From Candidatus Omnitrophota bacterium (GTDB lineage Bacteria; Omnitrophota; JACPQZ01): 64,000 nt of DNA. The notes beneath the pieces were generated by a model. It was not told where the DNA came from. It was given only the letters and a program-made list of their open reading frames with translations, and made no database searches. The first letter of the stretch is position 1. The number at the start of each line of letters is the position of its first letter. Positions 26,886-38,000 of the stretch are shown here, in pieces. Location: NCBI GenBank assembly GCA_016190205.1, contig JACPQZ010000048.1, forward strand, positions 18,247 to 82,246, written 5' to 3'. Made by a program: the position numbers and the translations under genes.

Positions 26886-28383
26886 GAAACGAGGCGGTCT
26901 TTGCCATGCCCATACGGCAGGCTTCCTGGCCATTCTGTACATTCTGACCGCCGCACCTGTTGCCTTTGCGTGGGAAGCGACGACCTTGATCAGTCATGGC
27001 GATCCGGCCAACCGGATTGATCTCGTCATCGTGGGCGACGGTTATAGGACTCAAGATCTGGCGAAATATACGAGCGATGTCAACATGATTGTCGGGCGCT
27101 TTTTTAACCAGACTCCTTTATCCAATTATCAGAGCCATTTTAATGTCCATCGGGTGGATGTGTTCAGCAGAGAATCCGGCGTAGATCATCCTGAATACGG
27201 TATCTATAAAAATACCGCATTGGACTGCACCTTTAATTACCGTGGGATCAAACGGCTGGTTTACTGCAATAGCTCAAAGGCCTACACGGTGGCCCAGGAC
27301 GCTCCCGCGGTGCCGGACATTACGCTTGTAATCGTCAATGACGCCGAGTACGGGGGAAGCGGGGGCTGGATACCCGTGAGCTCCATGCACGCAAGCGCAG
27401 TGGAAATTATTTTGCACGAGCTGGGCCACAGCTTTGCTCTATTGGCCGATGAGTACACCGATGCCTACATCGCCCGGAATCACCCTTTCCCAACCACGGA
27501 GCCTTCGCGGGCAAATATCACGATTGAGACCGAGCGCACACGCATTAAGTGGAGGGCCTGGATCGCCCCCGAGACCCCGGTGCCGACAACCACGTGGCAG
27601 CCTGCGAGTACGCCGGGACTCTATGAGGGAGCCTGCTATCTTGCCCACGACATCTTCCGGCCGACGCCCAATTCAAAAATGAGATCGCTCGGCCGGCCCT
27701 ACGAAGCGATCAATACGGAGCAGTTTATTAAGCAGGTATACAATAAAGTGGATCCTATTGACTGGGTCATGCCGCTCAAAACAGAACTTTCTACCGATAG
27801 GGGGAGTTATCTCACATTTCGGGCGGGCGTCGTGCATCCGACATCGCATAGGTTGATCGTGTGGTGGTTTCTGGACAATAGGTTTGTGAGCTCTTATCCA
27901 TCCTATACGCTGCGGGCAAGTTCGGTCGCACCGGGAACGCACACGATACGGCTTATGGTGAAAGACCCGACGGGGCTCGTCCGAAACGACCCGGAACGCT
28001 TGCTAAAAAGCGAGCGGGTTTGGACGGTTGATGTTGCGGCGGATACGGATATGTTGCCACCGCTCGGAGATTTGGCGCTTTCTGTGCAGGGCGTTTCGGC
28101 CCATCAAGTGAGCTTGAGCTGGCCCGACGTCACCGGAGAATCTTCCTATGAGCTTGAGCATAGCGTAAGTCCCGATTTTACAAAAGGCTTGGTACGCATG
28201 ACAATTGGCGGTGATACCACATCTTTTCAGGATGATAACCTTACCGTTGGCACAACTTATTACTATCGTCTGCGGGCCTGTAATTCGGCGGGGTGCACGG
28301 ATTTTTCTCCGGCTGTTTCTGCCTCCACGCCTGTCGCGGCGCCTTTCTTTGTCGAACCTACCGTAATCCAAGTGTTTTGGTGA
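26866..28383 (+). CDS. Secreted M64 (IgA peptidase-like) metallopeptidase with a fibronectin type III domain
   Basis: A signal peptide (FLAILYILTAAPVAFAW) precedes the M64 domain, residues about 40 to 300. Family features are RIDLVIVGDGYRTQDLAKYT, then NFNVHRVDVFSRESGVDHP-like sequence (here SHFNVHRVDVFSRESG), and the zinc site HELGHSFALLADEY (H-E-x-x-H with downstream acidic ligand). Residues about 395 to 495 form a fibronectin type III domain (VSLSWPDVTGESSYELEHS, YYYRLRACNSAGCTDFSP). It is likely exported to degrade proteins or remodel the surface. Confidence 0.87.
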   Translation: MTRPSLEKRGGLCHAHTAGFLAILYILTAAPVAFAWEATTLISHGDPANRIDLVIVGDGYRTQDLAKYTSDVNMIVGRFFNQTPLSNYQSHFNVHRVDVFSRESGVDHPEYGIYKNTALDCTFNYRGIKRLVYCNSSKAYTVAQDAPAVPDITLVIVNDAEYGGSGGWIPVSSMHASAVEIILHELGHSFALLADEYTDAYIARNHPFPTTEPSRANITIETERTRIKWRAWIAPETPVPTTTWQPASTPGLYEGACYLAHDIFRPTPNSKMRSLGRPYEAINTEQFIKQVYNKVDPIDWVMPLKTELSTDRGSYLTFRAGVVHPTSHRLIVWWFLDNRFVSSYPSYTLRASSVAPGTHTIRLMVKDPTGLVRNDPERLLKSERVWTVDVAADTDMLPPLGDLALSVQGVSAHQVSLSWPDVTGESSYELEHSVSPDFTKGLVRMTIGGDTTSFQDDNLTVGTTYYYRLRACNSAGCTDFSPAVSASTPVAAPFFVEPTVIQVFW

Positions 28384-28531
28384 TGCGCGTCCACCCTTTT
28401 TCATGACACAATTGTAATGAAAATGTCACGCTCTCATCATAGGCGGTCTGCTAACCTTGTCTTAAGCAGAAAGTACACCTGGGCCCTGCGCGTGATGATG
28501 CGCGGGCCTGAACGGAAAATGGAGGTGGAAA
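28384..28531. other. Spacer with inverted repeats before 28532
   Basis: A TGACA..TGTCA pair (28403..28433) and a CTGCT..AGCAG pair (28450..28471) precede a compact hairpin, GGCCCTGCGCG with CGCGGGCC around TGATGATG (28482..28508). No clear -35/-10 pair is seen. GGAGGTGG at 28521..28528 is the ribosome binding site of the next gene. Confidence 0.4.
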
Positions 28532-28891
28532 ATGAGCAGACTAAAAGAGATATGGTTAATGACCGCCCTGTTTGTCACAGGCACTTGCCTGACAATTGTG
28601 AGCGGCGCGCTTGCTCAGGCAGACCTTCTGAGTATGTCGGGCGAGATCGTTGCGATTGACATTGCCTCGAAAACACTCTCTCTAAAAGGAGAGTCTTTTA
28701 ACCAGGAGGAGTTTGTGTTCGAGGACAACGTCAAGGTCTTGCAAGGCGGAGATTCAGCCGCCTTGGAGGAACTCGCGCAAGGCGACCAGGTGACGGTCTG
28801 GTACCGCGAGGAGACAGATGGTCAGAAGGTGAGCGAGGCCATCGAAATCCAAGCGGCGGAAGGAGCCAGCCCGGAAGGCGGCAACTACTAA
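28532..28891 (+). CDS. Small secreted protein, DUF5666-like
   Basis: This 119-residue protein has a signal peptide (IWLMTALFVTGTCLTIVSGALA) and a mature part of about 90 residues. The stretch MSGEIVAIDIASKTLSLKGE, then VLQGGDSAALEELAQGDQVT and VWYREETDGQKVSEAIEI, resembles the OB-like beta-barrel of DUF5666 proteins found in envelope contexts. The family assignment is tentative. It is followed by a strong terminator. Confidence 0.7.
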   Translation: MSRLKEIWLMTALFVTGTCLTIVSGALAQADLLSMSGEIVAIDIASKTLSLKGESFNQEEFVFEDNVKVLQGGDSAALEELAQGDQVTVWYREETDGQKVSEAIEIQAAEGASPEGGNY

Positions 28892-28940
28892 AACATATGA
28901 TTGGGTAGGCGTAGTCCCACAATAAAAGCAATGAAGAAAT

Positions 28941-28980
28941 GATGGCCTAGGGTTCGAAAATTCCCTAGGCCATCGTTTTT
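28941..28980 (+). terminator. Strong intrinsic terminator
   Basis: A perfect 12-bp stem (GATGGCCTAGGG at 28941..28952 and its complement at 28963..28974) encloses a 10-base loop and is followed by GTTTTTT. It separates the secreted-protein genes from the giant gene. Confidence 0.93.
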
Positions 28981-29028
28981 TATGTCGTAACTAGTCTGTA
29001 TATTTGTAGTTATAGAAAAATAAAGTTA

Positions 29029-29058
29029 TTGTCATTCTCCACTATTGTATGCTACAAT
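29029..29058 (+). promoter_or_regulatory. Promoter of the giant gene
   Basis: TTGTCA at 29029..29034 and TACAAT at 29053..29058 are 18 bases apart, within an AT-rich stretch. The leader to the ATG at 29084 would be about 20 bases and has no Shine-Dalgarno. Confidence 0.7.
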
Positions 29059-29083
29059 ATAGGCTATCTATAAACTCACCTAA

Positions 29084-32000
29084 ATGAATGTAAATAGCAC
29101 CTATCTAGGACATTCAAAAAAGCGCCTTCGAGCGGTAGCCTGCCTTGTGCTGCAGGTTTTTATAACAACGGCCCTGCTTCCAGACTCTTACGCCCAAGAT
29201 TACCTTGCCCCCTCCACGGTTTTTGGTCATCGAGGGTCCGCGGTGGACCAGCTTAAAACGCTCGCGGATATGTCGCGGGAAGAAGGTCGTGTTTCAGGCA
29301 AGCTTGAAAAGGCTGCAAATGGCCTCATGCTGGAGGCGGCTTACAAGTATGAGGGTGAAGAGCTCACGCGCGAGGAATTGGATAAGGCGCGTGGGGCACA
29401 TGCTTTTATTTCTCGTCATGTAAAGGATGAAGCGGCGGAGGCGGAACGTGACGATTCCGAAGGAGTTGCCTCATCGGGCGACGGCCTTTCGGACCCTTCC
29501 CAGACGCCCGACTATCACTTGTCGGGGCCGGGAACCTATTTCGGCAAGGGGGATGTCCGCGAGCAGTTGGTCGATCCCTATCTGGACCGCGTCGTGAAAG
29601 ATCCCGCCACGATCGTTATCCGGGAGGGGCAAGTAGTGCATGGACCTCTGGGGAAGGTTGAGCGCGGCCGGTATGAAGCAAAGTTCCGTGACCTGGAGAA
29701 GTTCCTGGGCTCGTCGCTGAAAGGTGTAGATTTCATCATCGTGGACAGCGAGAAGGCGAAGGGAGATTATGTGCGCAGTTCGGGAAAGGGCAGAAGATAC
29801 GTTCCGGCCAACGATGGAGATCGCGGCGCGATTCCGGTGACAAGGGATTATTACCACCTCCTTGAAAAGCCGGAAGACGGCTACGGCGAGCATGACTTTC
29901 TCATTACGCAGGCCAGGCGCCATGCGCAGACGGGGAGGGAGCAGGTTTTCCTGAGCCGGCGGCTTTTTGAGGATATCCCGGCCTTTAGCCTGGTTCGCCA
30001 CATCATCCGCAGTGCTTATCATCACGCCTTGATCCGCAGACCTGTCCCCAGTTATCGCACAGAATCTGTGGTTCGCCTCTTGGACGGTTGGACCCAGTTT
30101 CGGATGGATGAGCGCCGGCGCCGTCCCAATGTGATCCGGGCGATTGAAAATGAGATCGACCGGTTTGAGGATATCATTTTCGTTTTTCTGGGTGAGCGAC
30201 CTAGGACTCAAGCGGAGCGCAGGGAGATCATCGCCCGAAATGAGGACCGCATTGCCGAGGCGCGCGCCTTTGCGGGCCGCCTCATGACAACCAACACCTG
30301 GGTAGGAGAACTTAATGAGCCTCTGGGGCATTTGGGTACGCCTCTTATAGATGTCGACACAGGCAAAGAGACGGGGGAGGTCGTCTATCTGGTTGAAAAC
30401 CGTGAGCCGGGCAAGGCCACACGCACCCAGCTCTTATACCGCCGCGGGGGAGAGGGCCCCCTCATTCAGATTATGCGGGACAACTGGTTTTTGCACGGGG
30501 GCGAGTTCGATCCCCAGAAAAGGTATGGGTATTCCCAGCCTGAAATTTATGCCTTAAAAGAGCGCATCCTGGCTTCACCGCTCTTTATGCCCCGTCCCGA
30601 GCAGAAAGGCACGCCGGCGCACCAGCGCATCTTAAGAAGAAGGGTCGCCCGGGCGGATTGGTGGGGGGATGTCAGCGAATCCTTGAGCGGCGAGATCAGC
30701 CGCTTGGATAAGAAAATCGAAGGCGAGCGGTTCGGCGCTCACGCCGTCTACGTGTTTGGCGAACGACTCACACGGAGGACGACCAGCGGTGTTCAGGGCC
30801 TCGGATTTGTTGAGGTGGATCTGGCGAAGGGCTCGCGCGAGCTCGTACTCTTTGACGCGGCAAGATTGGATACGATCGAGCAGACCTCTTTTCCCATCAG
30901 GGCGCTGGATTACGTGCTGGACCAGTTCAAGGCGGCAGAGACCCTGGTCGTGCGACCTAGACGCGGTCTTGAGGTTCTGCAAGGTGCTGTGGATGAGCTC
31001 GTTCGTTCCGGAAGGCTCGCTCCAGAGTATGAAAAACGGGAAGCAAAGGCCAAGCTGGTCCGTTATAAAATCGTTAAGGAGGTGCCTGTCCCGGCAGCCA
31101 TTTTTACACGCATCGCCAGACGCATTGAGACCATGATCGGCCGGTACGTTATCCTCGTGGGTGGCGGGACAGGGGCGGGCAAGACCCGGGGAACGAGCGA
31201 GATCGAGGCGATCGAGGAGGAGCTTAAGAATCGTCATCTGCCCCGCGCGCACAATGTCACGAAGGTGGATATAACGGATTATATAAGAAAGAAGGCGGAG
31301 AGGGATGGTCTCTATTTCAGGGGAAGACCCGACAATGGCTCCCCCCGAGCCTTTTACATCGATCTGCTCGTCGAGCAGATCCAGACGCTTCTTGAAGGGC
31401 GCGCCGTTCATCTTCCCGCGCGGGGGCAGGGCATCGTCAATACAAGCGGCGAGAACAGGGCCAGCTTCGGCCAGGATGACATCCTGGTCATCCTGGGCAT
31501 TTATTCCATGTTGGAGGATGTGTTGTGGGCCATCAATGAGGTAAATGAGGCGCCGAAAGATCTGGAGTTCGAAAGCCTTGCCCCGCAGCTCATCGAGGCC
31601 CCCTATATCGATGAAAAGCCCCTGGATGACGGGCGCTTTTTGAATGTGCTCCGGGTGTTTCTGGATGTCGATCCGGACATCCGGCTCCTGCGCAAGATAG
31701 GGCGCGATTACCGTGAGCGTGAGGCGAGCCCGCTGGACAGCATACGGCGCTGGGGCTATATCCGCCTCATTGAGGACGACCACATTCTGCCGCAGGCGCG
31801 GCACGCCGAATTTATCATCGAAAACGTGCGCGAAAATGAGCTGGAAATTTTAGCGCAAGACAGCGAAGAAGGAGCGCTCCGGTACCTGCGTGTGGCCTAC
31901 GAGGAGGCCCTGGAGGAAGCCGGCGGGAATCCCGACCGGGTCGACGCCTGGGATATCGGGAACATCCGCCGTCTTTATGACGTCTTGGGGGTAAATTTTG

Positions 32001-35000
32001 AGGGGGATATCGGGGAGCCGTCCAAACTGCCCCGACATTTACGCGACGGGCTCGCGCGGGGAGATGGCATCCAAACTGCGCTTCCGGACTTAGGGCACCC
32101 GTCTCCGAAGGAACTGGCCGCGCGGACCAAGTCGGTGCGCAGGCTTCTTGACGAGACGGGGATTAAGCTGGATCAGGCCGTGCGTGAGAAGCTCGAATCG
32201 AGTCTCGCGCAACGCTACCTGGGCGTTGTTGTCGGTGAAGACATTTTGCGGGAATTTTTGGCCGAGTTTAAAACAAGGGCCGATAGAGAGAAATGGGTTG
32301 TGAACCTTTTTTCCATAGAATCCTTTCTTCAGAACCGCATCCTATCTTATTACCTTGAACACGCGGACGAGATCCTCCGAGGGCAAGGTGATAGGGGGAT
32401 CGTGGCTTCGATTGACGTTTATCTGCTGCCCAAAACATACACCGCCAACCGCCGCTTGGATCGCAAGAAACTGATCCGCCGCATGGTTTTTCTAAACGTG
32501 ATGAGTATGGCGTCGACCGGAGACAAGCGGCTCGGCAGCATATCGTGTCAGGGGCTTGCCCAACTGGTTTTTCCCAGTACGAACGAGCACGTTTACGGAC
32601 CGGCGCTTGAAGTGATGGTCGAGATGCTGGCGGCCTTTAATAATACGCAGAGGGTTCAGTTTTGGGAGGGATTCAAGCCCCTCCTTCAGGATGCCGCCGA
32701 GCTTCCCCGCTTTGGCCGCGCCCTCATGAGACTTGCCCCACGCATCGTGCGCGGTGAGATCGAGAGGGTCAGCCGCACGATGCTCTCTCAAGCCGACTTT
32801 TTGGAGGGATATAGACACACGCTGGAGTACGTCGCGGCACTTTCCACCCCCGTCCGGGACGAGATGATCGAGCATGCCGTAACGCTTGCCCAATCGAAAG
32901 ATCAGGATCAGGCGGTCATCGAATTCTTAAGGCAGACGGTTAAGGATTTGGAAAAAATCGGCCCGGTTACTCCGAAACTTCTTCAGCAGATGAAGCGGCG
33001 GGGCGAAAGGATAACAGCGGTCACCGTGAGCGGCGAACGGGACGGCCGCTCGGTGGATGAAAAGGGTATGCCGGTGGCCCTCGTGGCTGATTCGGAGGTC
33101 GCCTTTGAAGAACAGCTCACCTCTTCAAAGGACGTGACGATTCGTATGATGCTGCCCCGTGTAAAGGAGTCGAGCCGCGGTATAAAGCGCGCGCTCCTCG
33201 TAGCCGACATGCCGTACGGCACTTATCAGACCGGGCCTCAGGCGCTCAAAAACGCGCAGCTTTTCATAGAGAACGGCGCGCGGGCTGTAGAGATCGAAGG
33301 AGGCCGTGAGGCGGTTTCTGCCATCGGGGCCGTGGTCGAGGCTGGAATTCCCGTTATGGGTCACATCGGTTTTACTCCGCACACGAAGAGCGAGGCAAGA
33401 ATCTACGGGGCGACGCCCCAGGAGCGGAGCGAGCTCTTGCTGGATGCCCTCGCGCTTGAGAAGGCAGGAGCTTTTGCGCTCGTCCTTGAGCGCGTACATC
33501 CTGATACTGTGAGGGCCATCAGGGGCGCGGTTTCGGTTCCCCTCCTAGGTGTTGCCTCTGGAAATTATATAGACGGCCAGGTGATACGGTTGCTGGATCT
33601 TCAGGCGGTACGGGGAGACGGGGTCGAAGAGCCGGGCCAAGGGATTCAGGAAGCTGAATTTTTCGAGAGGCTTGCCAAAAGCCGCGGGTCCTGGCTTCCG
33701 GAACCTGTCAAGCGCCAGGATGGCACGGTCGAGCGCGTGGATGATCGCCACCGCGTCATCTGGGCGACCGTTCCTCACCGTGAGGGCCCCCTGGAGGTCA
33801 TTTTTGTGAGAGAGGAGAAGGACCCGGACGGGCGCACGGTTCTTGTTTATGAGGTCTGGCAGGGCGGCCGGAGGATTGATCTTTTAAGCGAGGAAGGCCT
33901 GCGCCGCGAGTTCCGGTGGGGGGTTGTCAGGAGTGAATTCGGAGAGGCCCAGGAAGTGTTTATGCATCCAATCAAGCTCGAAGAGGACGCCCGTCACATG
34001 GGCATCGGGTTCGCGCTCGTGCAGTGGTCGTCGAACCGCGCCTTCGAGATCGGGGCGCCGCGCTTCACGGCTTCCGCGCTTTTCAATCCCAATATGCAGC
34101 CGCTCCTTGCCCGTGTGCTGGAACCGGGCAGTGTGAATATCACGGTCGTACGCGAGGACTGGAAGAAGCCGCTTACGGTCGCGACGCCGGAAGAGTTTTG
34201 GATTGCAGTGGGAGAGGTTCGTGTAGAGGGGGGTTATGGGGTACATTTTGAAGTGGACAAGGCCAGCCCGGGAGGGCTTAAAGTTACTACCAACGTGCCC
34301 GGGTTACACGATGCCGAAAACCGTCCTATCTCATTCATGGACGGGGAGCGATTGCGAAGTACTGTGGAGGTAGACGGTTATGCCTTGCGGGTGTTGGATC
34401 CCGTTGAAAAAGATGAGAGTGGACGACCCCGCTATCATTCCACCCGTTATTCGGAGGGTGTTTTAGTCTATTTTTCAGGACGGCCGGTGAGGGTGATCCG
34501 GCAGAGGATCTTCAACGCGGCCTCCAACAAAATTTGGACCCCCGTGGCCGCGGCCGCTATTAAGTGGGTTGCGGGCCGCACGGAGCTTGGGGCCGTACCC
34601 CTCGTCCCGCCCTGGGCAAGCGCCCGCCAGGCCAAACTCATCCTGCGGGAGGAGGTCATTCATTTTCAGGAGGCCATGGATCAGGTGGTCGCGCGCATCA
34701 AAGACCACCGCCATGAAGGGGAGCCTTTCCACTGGTTGAGGGAACTCGCTCGAGATGCGATGTCCAGAATCAGATCTGACTCTCAAGAGAGGGTGCTTAG
34801 AATGCTGGATGAACTAAGAGACGCCACCACCCGCCAGCTTCAGATTGCGCGCGTCCCTGCCCACTGGATTTTCAGGTCTTTGGTCCGCAGGAGGCTGGAA
34901 GGAGGACTTAGGGCGCAGGATCCCGAGGTGGCGCAGGCACTCGAGGAGATAGCCAACGAAGTGACGGAGCGGATCCTCCACCGTTTTGACTTGGCCGAAC

Positions 35001-38000
35001 CGGGGGCTTCGGAGAAAGAAGTGGGGGAAGCCGTCACAACCGAAATCAGGCGGGCAGAGAGGGTTTTTGCCGAGATGCGCCGTCGGAGCGAAAAGGCCGC
35101 GGAGGAAGCAAAGATAAGGGGGGATTCTACGGAGGCTTTCTACATCGGGATGACGGGCAACTATCTCGACGATATCGAGAAAGTGCTTAAGACACTCGTT
35201 AGAACAGAGAAAAAGCGAGCGAACTACTTGTTGGACGTTTTCTTTGAACCCTCCAGGCTGGTTCAGGTTCCCGAGGCAGAGGTAAAAACTCTTAGCGAGA
35301 CGCAACAAGTGCTGCGCGATTTCCATATCAAGAAGCAGGCTTCGGCTATGAGCCAGGCGGCACCGGACATCGAGTTTCTTTTAACGACTCTTGTCATGAG
35401 AATGGCCGGGAGCACATCCTTGAGTTATAAGGGAATCTCCAAGGACGAGCTTAAGATAAGCGTCGAAGACGAGGTGGTTCGTTTTGAGGAGGCCTACCAG
35501 CCGATCCAAAAGATTGTGTCAGAGGGCTTGGCCGGGCGGGAGTGGGCCGATTTCGAAGGCAGCATCGCCTCGGAGTGGAAGGCGCTTTTGGGACCCGATC
35601 TTGAGAAGATTTTTGCGCAAGTGTCCCGGGGCGAGGAGGGCAGTGTCGTGAAGTTTGCCCTGGAGGCCCCCGGCAGGATTCTGGAGCGCATACGCGGCAC
35701 GGACAGCTCCACGGCCGAGCAGGCCATGTACGACGTCGTGGAGGAATGGCTGGGCGGGGGCAGTCGTAATGCCGAGGAGGTCGCTGCGGTGGAGACCATC
35801 GCCCGCTTTCTCATGTATCAGATGGAGGCAATACCCTCGCGGGATCCGGCATGGCTGCGTGAACCCAGGATCATGGTGGTAGACGGGTTGTTTGACGTAC
35901 GCGCGGCTGACGAGAAGATCGGAGCGTACAACGTGGTGGGATTCGCGTTCACGGAAGGGACCTCCAAATCCCATGTCTCCGATGTGTTGGCAGGCAGGAA
36001 TATCCCGGTCATGACCGGTATTCCAAAAGAGTTGGTGGCCTTGATTCAGGGGGGCGAGAGAGTGATCCTGGATCCCATCCGCGGTGAGATAGTTCTCAAT
36101 CCGGATGATGAAGGGGGGGAAATGAAGCGCCGGTCAAACCCAGAGCTTTTGAGGCGTGCCTGGGAAACCCGTTTCGACCCCGTCGTCACGCAGGATGGAA
36201 AGACATTTAGAGTGTATGCCAATGTGAACGGGCTGGAAAACATCCAGGACCTCAAAGAGTGCGGCGCGGAGGGCGTGGGCCTGGTGCGTACCGAGTATTG
36301 GTATCAGAATCCCGTGAAAAGGCGTACGGAAGAAGAGCTTGAGAAAGGGTTCCTGGAGCTTGCGGATGCCGTTCCGGGACCGGTCACGATCCGACTTTTG
36401 GACCGTGCTACCGACAAGGCTACGCCTGCGCTTAAGTCAGAAAAGGCGCTCTACGGCCTGCGTTACTTATTGGATGATCCGGAAGGACAGGAGGTTGCCC
36501 GGGAAGAGATGCGGGCTGCGGTGCGGGCGAATCTTAGGTCCGCCCGGAAAAATATCCGGATCATGGTTCCCATGGTCGCTACCCAGGAGGATGGAGAGCG
36601 CATCCAGTCGGTGTGGAAATCGGTGATAGTAGGGCTTCGTGATAAGGGTGCTTTGAGCGAGGACGACGTGGTTCCTCCGTTCGGTTACATGATCGAGCTT
36701 AGGAGCGCAGTGGCACTCGTTAAGACCCTCGCCCGGCAGGCGGATTTTTTCAGCATCGGACAGAATGACCTCGTCAAGTCATGGTTTAACGTGAGCCGTG
36801 ACGAACCCCTGCACCGGCGCTACTTCGATCTCCTGCATCCGGAGATCTTGGAGGCCGATTCCGAAATTGCGGGTTCGAAGGAGGATTGTTCCTTGTGCGG
36901 CGCGAGCGCCCGCGACCCCGAGTTTTCGCTCTTCCAGGCTGTGCTGAAGTCTCAAGGCGTGAACCTGGATTCGAGCGTGGCTGTGCCAGGAGTTCCGATT
37001 ACTAAGTTCGCGCTTCGGTCCATGCATACAGGCGAAGCCGCGCGGCTTTTTGAGCGTTGGCTCTCCGAGGAAAAGGATCCGGCCGAGCTCACCCGGCTCG
37101 CGCGGGAAGCGGCCGACCGTTTCATTGCCGCGGCCCTGGGAAAAGAGCCTGCCGGCGAGGGCGCGCCGGAGGGAGAGGGGGACGGAGTCGCGGGTGATGG
37201 CGTAGCGGAGTGGAGCGGCAAGGCCAGGGGGGACGCGGTTTATGATCCTGTTCGTAATAGCGTCCGTTTTGAGCGGACGGGCGATAAGACGTGGATTGAA
37301 ACAGACCGCTCCGAGCTTATCGGAAAGACCTTTGTAACGGTAGGAATGGAGCATCTTAATCCGCATTTTAAGTATATCGATGCCGTTACTGCGAATGCGA
37401 AAGGAGGTTTAGCTGCCCACGCGCTTGCCAAGCTTCAGGGGTGGAGCGAAATTGGTCTTTCGAAGAATGGGTCCTACGGAATATTTCCTCTTTATGCGTC
37501 TCCTGATCTGCGTCAGGAAGACAGAAAACCTCTCATTCACACTGTGTCCTATGTGGGAGAACCTGTCGAACAGGTCATCGATGTCAATGGCAAGCCTCTT
37601 TTCATCAAGGTCTATGGAGCTGGGGTTGGCGGGAACTTTAGGGAGAATATCCCCTATAATGTGGGGGTGATGTACACCCGGATCGCGGGAACCGACGTGT
37701 TTTACTTGTACAACGGATCCGTTTTCAATTACCTCTACGATGCACCGCTGCTCAAAGTTCACCAGAACAGGCAGAATCGCTTTAACCAAGAGGCCATCTT
37801 TGCCAAGGCGGCCCACCTTTTAATGAAAATATTGGCTAAAGAGGATCCCCACATCGTAGATCCCAAATTCAAAAGGTCCCTTCCGGCGCTATTGCATTTT
37901 AACGAGGCGCACACGGCGCCCCTGGCCGAGATGGTGAGCCAAGATCCTGAAATGAGCGGTGTGGCCCTCGTGGGCACCAACCACACCATCGTAGACGCCG

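Noticed and set aside
28403-28471. Pho box or other known regulator site before 28532
   Set aside because: TGACA..TGTCA is too short and the spacing does not match PhoB direct repeats.
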